Virus record (IMG/VR): IMGVR_UViG_3300004369_000201
Location: 1 to 20,025 of that record
Source: a virus
Direction: 5' to 3' (one strand)
DNA: 20,025 bases
Below, one piece after another: positions 7,750-13,345 of the stretch (position 1 is its first letter; each line of letters begins with the position of its first letter). The position numbers were made by a program, and so were the translations under genes. The notes under the pieces were generated by a model. The model saw only the letters and a list, made by a program, of their open reading frames with translations, searched no databases and was not told the DNA's origin.

Positions 7750-8944
7750 ATGTTTTGTTCTTCTTTCTATTGTAGTTGCATAATGCTAAACTCATTACCG
7801 TGTCATCGTGTAAGCCCGTAGGGTGTCCGTATCTAATACTTCGTGTCTTAGGGCTGTACTCGTATGTAAACACGTTTAACTCGTTGTATAAGGGACTAAA
7901 TAATTCTTTTGAGGGTATGTGTACACCCACCTCGTTAAAGTCCAGTATAAGCCCCTCTATGATTTCGTTCTTAGACTTGTTCGTAGTGATAAAGGGGTGG
8001 GTATTGGCATACTGGCTTTTTATCTGCTCAAAGATAGGGTCACCTACACCATTCACTTCAATCAATAACGAAGCGTTGTACTGACGCACACGCTGCACTA
8101 CCTCAGCTATCATCACACTCCATTGGTTCTTATTATCTCGGTAGATGTCTACAACCCTACCTTTAGAGTCCATCAAGGTAAGTACAGTGTAATCCTCTTG
8201 CTTACCAATATCCAGCCCTGCGAATACCTTACCACTTGGCTTAGGGTATGCAGGAAAGGTACACTCGTCTATATTCGCAAAGACCTCACCACCTCCGTCT
8301 ATAAACTCTGCTAAGTATTCTTGCTTGAATATCTGCTCTGGTACTGTTCTCTTCGCATCGTCTATCTCATCTCTTGAAATGAAGGGAGTGTCGTAAGAGC
8401 TGCCCTTATAGCTTTTGTAGTTAGGGTAGTCATCACTCTGCCCATATTGAAATAACTCATAGAACCAGTTCTTACCTTTGGGTGTAGAGATGAAGAGAAC
8501 CTTCTTACCTCTTACAAGTAGTGTCGGCTTGATAGCCTCACTCCAAGCATCGTCTTTAATAAAGGCTGCCTCATCTATGATAGCATAGTCTAAAGTCATC
8601 CCCCTTATGTTGTCATATCTTTCAGCACTCCTAAAGTAGATAACACTACCGTTCTTTAGTTCCAGCTCTGAGGAAGAGTAGTTATTAGACTTCACTACAC
8701 CAGATGCGCCTATGGCAGACATCAGTTCCTTCTGCACCTTATTCGCTTGGGAGTAAACTGGAGATACCCATAGTATCTTACAAGGGCTGTTATTAAAGCA
8801 CCAATACAATGCAAGGTTCATACCCATCATAGACTTACCGAACTGTCTACCGATAGATGCTATATGGTACTTCTCCTTACCCTCTACAATAGAAGATAGG
8901 AGTTCTGCTTGTACCTTATGTGGGCTGAAACCCGTTACTGTCAT
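7727..8944 (-). CDS. terL: Terminase large subunit (packaging ATPase-nuclease)
   Basis: This 405-residue TerL carries all expected motifs. The Walker A variant GRQFGKS is at 32-38, Walker B LDYAIIDEAAF has D124-E125, and a coupling-type STPKGK is near 153-158. The RNase H-like nuclease acids are D245 (AGLDIGKQEDYTV), E296 (LLIEVNGVGD) and D380-D381 (GLHDDTVMSL). The enzyme pumps DNA into the prohead and cuts concatemers. Length is normal for a compact TerL. The start overlaps the small terminase stop (ATGA at 8941-8944), and the end overlaps the tail chaperone gene by 23 bases. The absence of a portal gene right after it is noteworthy, since portal usually follows. Confidence 0.93.
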   Translation of the reverse strand: MTVTGFSPHKVQAELLSSIVEGKEKYHIASIGRQFGKSMMGMNLALYWCFNNSPCKILWVSPVYSQANKVQKELMSAIGASGVVKSNNYSSSELELKNGSVIYFRSAERYDNIRGMTLDYAIIDEAAFIKDDAWSEAIKPTLLVRGKKVLFISTPKGKNWFYELFQYGQSDDYPNYKSYKGSSYDTPFISRDEIDDAKRTVPEQIFKQEYLAEFIDGGGEVFANIDECTFPAYPKPSGKVFAGLDIGKQEDYTVLTLMDSKGRVVDIYRDNKNQWSVMIAEVVQRVRQYNASLLIEVNGVGDPIFEQIKSQYANTHPFITTNKSKNEIIEGLILDFNEVGVHIPSKELFSPLYNELNVFTYEYSPKTRSIRYGHPTGLHDDTVMSLALCNYNRKKNKTYGTYAVR

Positions 8945-9246
8945 TCGTCTCTTTCATTGATGGGCGTACCGAACTCAAACCTAATGTTCTTGAATAGGTC
9001 TGCACCATCAGCACCAGTAACCTCTTGACGAGCTAACTTAGGAATCATATACTCGCTCAACTTGAGCATTAAGTCCATCGCTCTCTCTGGGTTCTCTGCT
9101 GCTACTTGTGTAAGCCACTCCGTCATATTAGTGAGGTTGTCCTCAACTAACTTCTGGTAGGCTTCTCTTATCTCTGCTGTAGACTTATTAGGCTTCCCCT
9201 TAGGTCTACCCTTTGGGTTGGTAACCTCTCCTTTCTTGAATGCCAT
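8941..9246 (-). CDS. terS: Terminase small subunit
   Basis: The protein has 101 residues. The N-terminus MAFKKGEVTNPKGRPKGKPN has the 'NPKGRPKGxPN' basic, AT-hook-like segment common in phage small terminases and DUF5681-type proteins. A helical region (STAEIREAYQKLVEDNLTNM, then WLTQVAAENPERAMDLMLKL) follows, and the C-terminus has the 'IRFEFG' strand. Small terminases recognise the packaging site and load the large subunit. Its direct overlap with terL is the strongest support. The start at 9246 lies within an 8-base inverted repeat (9245-9269). Confidence 0.8.
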   Translation of the reverse strand: MAFKKGEVTNPKGRPKGKPNKSTAEIREAYQKLVEDNLTNMTEWLTQVAAENPERAMDLMLKLSEYMIPKLARQEVTGADGADLFKNIRFEFGTPINERDE

Positions 9247-9269
9247 TATAAATGATTATAGTTTATAAT
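9245..9269 (-). promoter_or_regulatory. Inverted repeat around the terS start codon
   Basis: ATTATAAA at 9245-9252 and TTTATAAT at 9262-9269 are perfect inverted copies with a 9-base spacer. The left arm includes the terS start codon. It could be an operator for the late genes or an RNA hairpin that hides the start. The arms are pure A/T, so chance occurrence is possible. Confidence 0.3.
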
Positions 9270-9275
9270 GTTAAC

Positions 9276-9518
9276 CTACTCATCTCTTTTGCGTTTAGCC
9301 TCTTCTCTAAAGAGTTTCTTGATTGCTTGGGTGTTAGCACGTCTTGCTTGTCTGTTCTCTCGTGTAGGGGCTTCTGGTAGTTCTATAAAGTTCTTTAAGA
9401 AGGCTTGTTCATCTCTTGAGAGCTGTCCTCTTAGGTGTACTTGTACTAACAGTTCAAAGAGGTTGTTTAGGTTGTTTCTATTAATGAGTACATTAGCACT
9501 CTTTGCTTGTTCTTCCAT
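9276..9518 (-). CDS. Hypothetical protein ahead of terminase (80 aa)
   Basis: The protein starts MEEQAKSANVLINRNNLNNL and continues as a helical, Leu/Glu/Arg-rich chain that ends in a strongly basic segment (NTQAIKKLFREEAKRKRDE). I do not recognise a family. There is no transmembrane segment, no Cys pair and no enzyme motif. The basic C-terminus could bind nucleic acid, and its position 30 bases before the small terminase would suit a packaging accessory, but both points are inference. Spacing to the gene upstream is 26 bases. Confidence 0.6.
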   Translation of the reverse strand: MEEQAKSANVLINRNNLNNLFELLVQVHLRGQLSRDEQAFLKNFIELPEAPTRENRQARRANTQAIKKLFREEAKRKRDE

Positions 9519-9544
9519 AAGTTATTTAACGGTGGTGTTAGCCA

Positions 9545-9730
9545 TTACATTTTAATTAGTCTTAGTCTTCTTTGGTACTTACGGATGAGTAGAGCGTTAT
9601 TGGTAATCGTGTCTTGCAACTCCGTAGTCCAACCGAACCTACTTGCTTGGATAGAGAGATTGACATTGTCAATCATTAGCATAGATAAGAACTTCTCTAC
9701 CTCTCTGATGTGTTTGTACTTCCTAATCAT
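9545..9730 (-). CDS. Hypothetical protein (61 aa)
   Basis: This is a short, basic, probably all-helical protein beginning MIRKYKHIREVEKFLSMLMI and ending IRKYQRRLRLIKM. The ATG at 9730 overlaps the stop of a tiny upstream frame (ATGATTAG). There is no recognisable family or motif. It is supported by coding-like composition and by its place in a continuous minus-strand gene chain. Confidence 0.5.
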   Translation of the reverse strand: MIRKYKHIREVEKFLSMLMIDNVNLSIQASRFGWTTELQDTITNNALLIRKYQRRLRLIKM

Positions 9731-9788
9731 TTTCTATGCCGTTATCGGTTAGGTCTCTATTCATTAGTTGTATTAGCGTGTCTTTCAT
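9723..9788 (-). CDS. Tiny gene MKDTLIQLMNRDLTDNGIEN-D (21 aa)
   Basis: A 21-residue frame begins at the ATG at 9788 behind the A-rich leader AAATAAAGAGAAATGAAAG, which resembles the leaders of neighbouring small genes. It ends in a TAG that overlaps the start of the 61-residue gene. Its first four residues (MKDT) equal those of the methyltransferase at 10283, so the start region may be a copied gene front. It may be a true micro-gene, a leader peptide, or a remnant. Confidence 0.35.
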   Translation of the reverse strand: MKDTLIQLMNRDLTDNGIEND

Positions 9789-9800
9789 TTCTCTTTATTT

Positions 9801-10283
9801 TTATTTTATAAAGGCTACCCAATGTGTTTGTGCTCTTTTACCGCTAATATGTCCAAACAATGGTTTTTGGTCTGTGAGTTTTAGTATTTCCTTTATTGGT
9901 ATTTCGTATTCATCCCATTTAAAAATTAAAGTTCCATTTGGTTTTAATACTCTAAAACATTCAGAAAACCCAACTTTTATCATTGTTTGCCAATCAATTC
10001 CTTTTAGTGTTCCATAAGTTTTTGCCATAACACTATTTTCACCAAATTTTATAAAAGGCGGGTCAAATACCACTATATGAAAACTATTATCATCAAAAAC
10101 CATTTTTGTAAAGTCACCAACTACATCAGGTTTTACTACTAATGTTCTTTTTGGGTGGCTTTTATCGGGTTTTATATGATAAGTTTCATTCCTTTTATCG
10201 TGAAATAAAACTCTGTCATCATTTTTATCAAACCACATTCCCTTTGGGCCGCAGCATACATCTAATACTCTCGTGTCTTTCAT
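9801..10283 (-). CDS. SAM-dependent methyltransferase with DPPF motif
   Basis: The protein has 160 residues. The N-terminal VLDVCCGPKGMWFD (6-19) is the SAM-binding motif I, and VVFDPPF (71-77) is the catalytic [D/N/S]PP[Y/F/W] motif of amino-methyltransferases acting on adenine N6 or cytosine N4. The C-terminal FRVLKPNGTLIFKWDE is the usual class I strand 6 region. The layout fits small phage methyltransferases that may protect phage DNA from restriction, though the base and site cannot be read from sequence. The gene is visibly more A/T-rich than its neighbours, with many A and T runs, which hints at separate acquisition. It overlaps the 69-residue gene by 4 bases and carries a copy of the junction repeat over its start. 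Confidence 0.8.
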   Translation of the reverse strand: MKDTRVLDVCCGPKGMWFDKNDDRVLFHDKRNETYHIKPDKSHPKRTLVVKPDVVGDFTKMVFDDNSFHIVVFDPPFIKFGENSVMAKTYGTLKGIDWQTMIKVGFSECFRVLKPNGTLIFKWDEYEIPIKEILKLTDQKPLFGHISGKRAQTHWVAFIK

Positions 10284-10489
10284 TGTTTCTCTTTGGTGTT
10301 AAAGGTTTCTACCACTGGAGCATAACTTTGGACTACTTCCCCCTTCACCCAAACTGAACTATTAAACTCTTGGTGCATTACTTTGGGTTTCCAAAACTGC
10401 CACCAGCGAGGTGAGGATTCAACTACAAAGGTTGTTTCTAATCTGCTCCATCCGTTTAAGGAATCTGTTACTTTTAATTGTGTTTTCAT
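10280..10489 (-). CDS. Hypothetical protein (69 aa)
   Basis: The protein begins MKTQLKVTDSLNGWSRLETT and has a Trp-rich centre (SSPRWWQFWKPK). It ends VETFNTKEKQ. The last residues are encoded by the junction repeat (10286-10311), so this C-terminus is partly a product of that repeat rather than of selection on the protein. It overlaps the methyltransferase start (ATGA). No family recognised. Confidence 0.5.
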   Translation of the reverse strand: MKTQLKVTDSLNGWSRLETTFVVESSPRWWQFWKPKVMHQEFNSSVWVKGEVVQSYAPVVETFNTKEKQ

Positions 10490-10536
10490 ATCTTGTTCTT
10501 AAGGTTGTAACTGATGTTCGGGATACGAAACATCAT
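10486..10536 (-). CDS. Possible leader peptide (16 aa)
   Basis: A 16-residue frame, MMFRIPNISYNLKNKI, starts at 10536 behind an AAAAAAGAA run and ends in a TGA that overlaps the ATG of the 69-residue gene. The overlap suits translational coupling. At this length, chance is a real alternative. The wider stretch 10490-10618 holds no larger gene on either strand that I can support. Confidence 0.25.
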   Translation of the reverse strand: MMFRIPNISYNLKNKI

Positions 10537-10618
10537 TTCTTTTTTATTATATGCTTAAAATCTCATTAATGATGCAAATAAGCACCTTGTTGTTTCTTTA
10601 ATGATACATTACCCTCGT

Positions 10619-10744
10619 TCAAATCTCTTTAGTGTTAAGGGTTTCTAATTTTTCAAGGGTGTCCTTTAGAATCACATTCCAAGCGAACTTATCCTTGTCA
10701 GCGTTCCAAAGTTTCTCATACATCTCCAGTAGTATCTCTCTCAT
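10619..10744 (-). CDS. Small hypothetical protein (41 aa)
   Basis: The frame gives MREILLEMYEKLWNADKDK then FAWNVILKDTLEKLETLNTKEI. The start at 10744 sits behind a junction-repeat copy. Its C-terminal ETLNTKEI is encoded by another, more diverged copy (10622-10647) and parallels ETFNTKEK of the 69-residue protein. It is Trp-containing, amphipathic and probably helical. No family recognised; support is the leader, the start and the composition. Confidence 0.5.
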   Translation of the reverse strand: MREILLEMYEKLWNADKDKFAWNVILKDTLEKLETLNTKEI

Positions 10745-10763
10745 TTCTCTTTTGTGTTAAAGG

Positions 10764-10868
10764 TTAAGGATTGACAATAGCAAGAATTAGCATAGCAATG
10801 AATACTAAAATAAATAGTAACCCTGCCTTTGGGTTGGGTGGTCTGTCATTAAAATATCCTTCATACAT
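10764..10868 (-). CDS. Small single-span membrane protein (34 aa)
   Basis: The frame is MYEGYFNDRPPNPKAG followed by LLFILVFIAMLILAIVNP. The second half is one clear transmembrane helix preceded by a short polar, Pro-rich N-terminus. The ATG at 10868 lies 3 bases after the stop of the 56-residue gene upstream. Tiny membrane proteins are common in phage early regions. The function is unknown. Confidence 0.5.
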   Translation of the reverse strand: MYEGYFNDRPPNPKAGLLFILVFIAMLILAIVNP

Positions 10869-10871
10869 AAT

Positions 10872-11042
10872 CTATTTCTCTTTCTCTTTCTCAAGCAAAT
10901 AGTTTGCTAACACACTCTCAAGTGGCTGACCCTCCTTATTTACTCCGTGTGGTGAATTTCCATTAAGGAATACATATTGATTATCATCATAGTTGTTTTG
11001 CGCTAACCAATCTTTTGCTTGTTGTAGTTGTAGTTCTCTCAT
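10872..11042 (-). CDS. Hypothetical protein (56 aa)
   Basis: The frame gives MRELQLQQAKDWLAQNNYDD, then NQYVFLNGNSPHGVNKEGQP and LESVLANYLLEKEKEK. The ATG at 11042 follows a junction-repeat copy with the AAAGAGAAATG leader. The reading frame is clean and ends in a Lys/Glu-rich tail. The MRE- opening is shared with the 41-residue protein. No family recognised. Confidence 0.55.
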   Translation of the reverse strand: MRELQLQQAKDWLAQNNYDDNQYVFLNGNSPHGVNKEGQPLESVLANYLLEKEKEK

Positions 11043-11054
11043 TTCTCTTTTGTT

Positions 11055-11225
11055 TTAAAGGTTAACCCATTCCCATCCAAAACACAATCTCATCATAGTG
11101 CGATGAAACCAATTTGGCTTGTGGGTAAAATTAAATTGTGTATGGTAAGTATCGTTACCTAATCTGTAACCACCTACATAGGTTGGTACATTAATTGATT
11201 CTGCTTTAATTGAGTCTACTTTCAT
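11055..11225 (-). CDS. Hypothetical protein with WFHRTMMRLCFGWEW motif (56 aa)
   Basis: The frame gives MKVDSIKAESINVPTYVGGY, RLGNDTYHTQFNFTHKPN and WFHRTMMRLCFGWEWVNL. The aromatic C-terminal segment 'KPNWFHRTMMRLCFGWEWV' resembles a short protein type I have the impression of in other Bacteroidetes phages, with no known function. The stop TAA is itself part of a junction-repeat copy. It is preceded by a diverged repeat copy at its own start. Confidence 0.6.
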   Translation of the reverse strand: MKVDSIKAESINVPTYVGGYRLGNDTYHTQFNFTHKPNWFHRTMMRLCFGWEWVNL

Positions 11226-11227
11226 TT

Positions 11228-11425
11228 TTATTTTGTTTTAAAGGTTTCGTTATTCGGTATAAAATGAATGGTAAGATTTACAAGTTGGTTATCATCTTGT
11301 CTTGTCCAACTGATTGCCTCTACACTACATAGATTTACACCCATATAGTTAGGGATTGTTTCAATAGGTAGTGGGCAATCTGCTCCGTCAATGATTTCTT
11401 GGATTGTTTTAATTTCTGTTTTCAT
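11228..11425 (-). CDS. Hypothetical protein (65 aa)
   Basis: The protein starts MKTEIKTIQEIIDGADCPLP, continues IETIPNYMGVNLCSVEAISW and ends NLTIHFIPNNETFKTK. It is an alpha/beta-looking small protein with two Cys that are not spaced like a zinc site. Its start carries the best copy of the junction repeat (11425-11450), and its end (ETFKTK) is encoded by a diverged copy. No family recognised. Confidence 0.55.
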   Translation of the reverse strand: MKTEIKTIQEIIDGADCPLPIETIPNYMGVNLCSVEAISWTRQDDNQLVNLTIHFIPNNETFKTK

Positions 11426-11535
11426 TTCTCTTTGGTGTTAAAGGTTTCTAATTTGCGCCCGTTATTATTGGTGTGCGCCTATTTTTTGTTGTGAACATTT
11501 AAGGCTCATCGTTGTGAGGATTTGTGATTCGCGAA
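11426..11535 (-). other. Short non-coding gap with a junction repeat and a palindrome edge
   Basis: This 110-base gap separates the 49- and 65-residue genes. It holds the best junction-repeat copy at its left end and the 14-base palindrome TGATTCGCGAATCA (11525-11538) at its right end. Two frames of 14 and 16 codons occur but lack convincing leaders. Confidence 0.4.
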
Positions 11536-11685
11536 TCATCGTGGGTCTATATCCTCTTTAGTGATGATAATCTCAATGCCCTCGTACTTGAGCTGTTGTA
11601 ATGCCCTACGGCAATCTCTGGCTTTCTCTATTGTGTCAAAGACTACATCAAATTTGCCTTTAACGAATACTCTAAACTTGTTCAT
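11536..11685 (-). CDS. Hypothetical protein (49 aa)
   Basis: The frame gives MNKFRVFVKGKFDVVFDTIE, KARDCRRALQQLKYEGIEII and ITKEDIDPR. The beta-alpha-beta feel (FRVFVKG ... helix ... GIEIIITKED) suggests a compact ferredoxin-like fold. The ATG at 11685 overlaps the stop of the HNH gene (ATGA). Its own stop lies inside the palindrome TGATTCGCGAATCA. No family recognised. Confidence 0.55.
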   Translation of the reverse strand: MNKFRVFVKGKFDVVFDTIEKARDCRRALQQLKYEGIEIIITKEDIDPR

Positions 11686-11927
11686 AGTAATTTAAGGTGT
11701 TTTTGTTTTAGCATCTCTTTGTACTGTGGGTAGTCACCGTATTTTATGTGGTCGGCTCTACATAGAGCCATTAGATTCTCAATCGTGTCTTTCTCCTTGC
11801 TACCACCAGAACCTCTGTTCTCTATGTGGTGGATGTCTACGGCTCTTGCACCGCAAACCTCACAAGGGATAAAGTCATCTAACACATACCCGAAGTAATC
11901 CATATATATCTTGGTGTGCTTTTTCAA
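11682..11927 (-). CDS. HNH endonuclease
   Basis: This 81-residue protein has the full HNH signature: C22-x2-C25 (CEVCGA), then VDIHHIENRG with H33-H34, then N51 in IENLMALC56 and H60 (RADH). The two Cys pairs fit a structural zinc and HH/N/H fit the metal-dependent nuclease centre. Small phage HNH proteins nick or cut DNA and in some phages assist terminase. Here the gene is about 2.4 kb upstream of terminase and overlaps the exonuclease gene, so a recombination or homing role is equally possible. Length is normal for a stand-alone HNH. Confidence 0.85.
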   Translation of the reverse strand: MKKHTKIYMDYFGYVLDDFIPCEVCGARAVDIHHIENRGSGGSKEKDTIENLMALCRADHIKYGDYPQYKEMLKQKHLKLL

Positions 11928-12733
11928 AGCTCTCCTTGAATGGTGTAGTTGTTAACCATCTCTTGTATCTCCTCCAGAGGTCTGTTCTCAAAGAAGTCGT
12001 GGTACTGGTTTAAGGCAAACATTACCTTCTCCTCTCCCTTGTTAAAGAACTCCTCACTAACAGAGTATACACCTACATCACAACTTAGCTTATCAATAAC
12101 CAAGAACTTAAACTTAGTGTAGTCCACATTGAATAGACGGCAGTATAGATACACTTGTACATCGTAGGAGTATTTATGTCTTGCAGAATACACAAAGTTG
12201 CGTAGGTCGCTGGTAGTCTTCAAGTCAATGATAGTACCGTCTCTTTTTATAATGTCGGCTTTGCCTCTAAAGGGATAGCCCTCTACATAGTCTACCGCAG
12301 GAATCTCAAACTGTGAGTCTCTTAATAGTTCTACGGCTTGATGGTTCTTAAAGAGTGCTTCAGTCATACGCTCTGCAAGTTTACGCTCTTTAGTAGTGTA
12401 GATAAGGTGTGAGGGGTTCGCATCTTTCGCATCTTTCCACTTCTTAGTATTCTTACTGGCTACATCAACAAAGACCATCTCGTCTATCTTGTGTGGCTCT
12501 AATACCATTGTATGGATTAGCCTACCATCTCTTAACGCTTGGCTGTTTGTCTCCTCACCATACTGCATAAGGTTGTAGTAGGTTCTTGGAGAGTCCAAGA
12601 TTTTCTTTAGGTTAGATGAGCTGAAGGCTACCTTACCTAAGTAACCATAGTAGAAGTCATCTTCAATAGCTTGTTGTACAAGCCAGTCTTGTGCGTGGGT
12701 TTCCCCGTTGAGCATTGTAATTTGTTTAGACAT
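11924..12733 (-). CDS. RecE-type PD-(D/E)XK exonuclease
   Basis: The protein has 269 residues. In order, LRDGRLIHTMVLEP includes H74, FEIPAVDY includes E143, and FRGKADIIKRDGTIIDLKTT gives D160, D170 and K172. Y190-DVQVYLY with Q193 and Y197 completes the QxxxY motif. This is the motif order of the RecE / lambda-exonuclease-like branch (exodeoxyribonuclease VIII, DUF3799 type), which degrades one strand of duplex DNA to allow annealing recombination. The start at 12733 follows the leader AATAACACCTATG, similar to other early leaders. I see no recognisable annealase next to it; the SSB-like protein is 4 kb upstream. Confidence 0.85.
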   Translation of the reverse strand: MSKQITMLNGETHAQDWLVQQAIEDDFYYGYLGKVAFSSSNLKKILDSPRTYYNLMQYGEETNSQALRDGRLIHTMVLEPHKIDEMVFVDVASKNTKKWKDAKDANPSHLIYTTKERKLAERMTEALFKNHQAVELLRDSQFEIPAVDYVEGYPFRGKADIIKRDGTIIDLKTTSDLRNFVYSARHKYSYDVQVYLYCRLFNVDYTKFKFLVIDKLSCDVGVYSVSEEFFNKGEEKVMFALNQYHDFFENRPLEEIQEMVNNYTIQGEL

Positions 12734-12746
12734 AGGTGTTATTTAT

Positions 12747-12989
12747 TTATCGGGTTAATCCCATTGCTTGAATAAAGCGTTGACCCTTATCGTAGTCAAT
12801 GCCCTTAATAAGTCGGTAGATAAAAGCTGAGGCTCTCTTAATACTCTCCATCTCTGCCTTGCTTGTCTCAATACCAGTATTGGCATACATCTGAGCATCT
12901 ATGTGCAGAAGTTGGTCAATCGTCTCTTTGTCGCTTAACGCTTCGTCAAAAGCTATCTGTGCCTTGTAAATGGCTTCTGTGTGTTTCAT
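12747..12989 (-). CDS. Hypothetical protein (80 aa)
   Basis: The protein begins MKHTEAIYKAQIAFDEALSD and is almost wholly helical and acidic/polar. The ATG at 12989 is chosen because it overlaps the stop of the Cys-rich gene (TGATG); a GTG one codon earlier is possible. The C-terminus (RLIKGIDYDKGQRFIQAMGL) is basic and aromatic. It lies 13 bases before the exonuclease gene and is probably co-expressed with it. No family recognised. Confidence 0.6.
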   Translation of the reverse strand: MKHTEAIYKAQIAFDEALSDKETIDQLLHIDAQMYANTGIETSKAEMESIKRASAFIYRLIKGIDYDKGQRFIQAMGLTR

Positions 12990-13165
12990 CACGCTTGTTC
13001 TTGTATTTGTCGTGTAATTATATCTTCATCGCATACGCATCTCTCCTTCTCACAATCGTGGCAGCAGTCACAAGTCCAACTGTCATCACAATACTCAAAG
13101 CAGATGTCACATTGTGACGCTCGGTCTTCTTGGTACGAAGCCAACTCTCTATCTAAGTAGTACAT
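12989..13165 (-). CDS. Cys-rich, probable zinc-binding small protein (58 aa)
   Basis: The frame gives MYYLDRELASYQEDRASQ, then CDICFEYCDDSWTCDCCHDC and EKERCVCDEDIITRQIQEQA. Nine Cys lie between residues 19 and 45 (C19, C22, C26, C32, C34, C35, C38, C43, C45) plus one His, in CxxC-like pairs. That is enough for one or two zinc sites. The ATG at 13165 overlaps the stop of the membrane protein (TAATG), and its TGA overlaps the next start. The family is unknown. Such proteins in phage early regions often act on host proteins or nucleic acids, which is only inference here. Confidence 0.65.
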   Translation of the reverse strand: MYYLDRELASYQEDRASQCDICFEYCDDSWTCDCCHDCEKERCVCDEDIITRQIQEQA

Positions 13166-13284
13166 TATATTCGCTCTATGAGTTCGTAGATAAACAAAAA
13201 GAATGCAATGCCTATTGAAGAGGCAATAAACAGAGTGCCTCCATAGAGGAGGTCTTGCTTAAGGGTGTAGGTTTTCTTTGACAT
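13165..13284 (-). CDS. Small membrane protein, first gene after promoter (39 aa)
   Basis: The frame gives MSKKTYTLKQDLLYGG followed by TLFIASSIGIAFFLFIYELI and ERI. One transmembrane helix follows a basic N-terminus. It is the first gene behind the promoter candidate at 13315-13345, with the leader TAAAACACTTATTATG shared with the gene at 19429. It is chained by overlap to the Cys-rich gene. The function is unknown. Confidence 0.6.
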   Translation of the reverse strand: MSKKTYTLKQDLLYGGTLFIASSIGIAFFLFIYELIERI

Positions 13285-13314
13285 AATAAGTGTTTTAGTT
13301 TCTGCTAATATAAA

Positions 13315-13345
13315 CAAAATTCTTAACACCAAACATTACAACAAA
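13315..13345 (-). promoter_or_regulatory. Bacteroidetes-type promoter candidate P1
   Basis: On the minus strand TTTG (13342-13345) is 19 bases from GAATTTTG (13315-13322), one change from the TAnnTTTG -7 consensus. The inferred transcript would start near 13308, about 25 bases ahead of the ATG at 13284. The promoter overlaps the last codons of the gene upstream. No experimental support. Confidence 0.5.

Larger units (their letters stand above)
10281..11451 (-). repeat. Dispersed 26-base gene-junction repeat
   Basis: Copies lie at 11425-11450 and 10286-10311 (identical over 26 bases), near 10744-10765 and 11042-11063 (one to two changes over about 22 bases), near 11225-11248 (more diverged) and 10622-10647 (four changes). 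In mRNA sense the core is AACCTTTAACACCAAAGAGA, usually followed by AAATG. Most copies end at a start codon, so the repeat acts as a ribosome-binding leader. In several it also supplies the last codons or the stop of the gene before, read in different frames. Confidence 0.75.

Noticed and set aside
10528-10590. sigma-70-like TTGCAT ... TATAAT ahead of the 69-residue gene
   Set aside because: The spacing is 20 bases instead of about 17, and Bacteroidetes primary sigma factors use a different consensus.
11448-11498. 16-codon frame MFTTKNRRTPIITGAN in the gap before the 65-residue gene
   Set aside because: Too short, no convincing leader, and its end runs into the junction repeat by chance.
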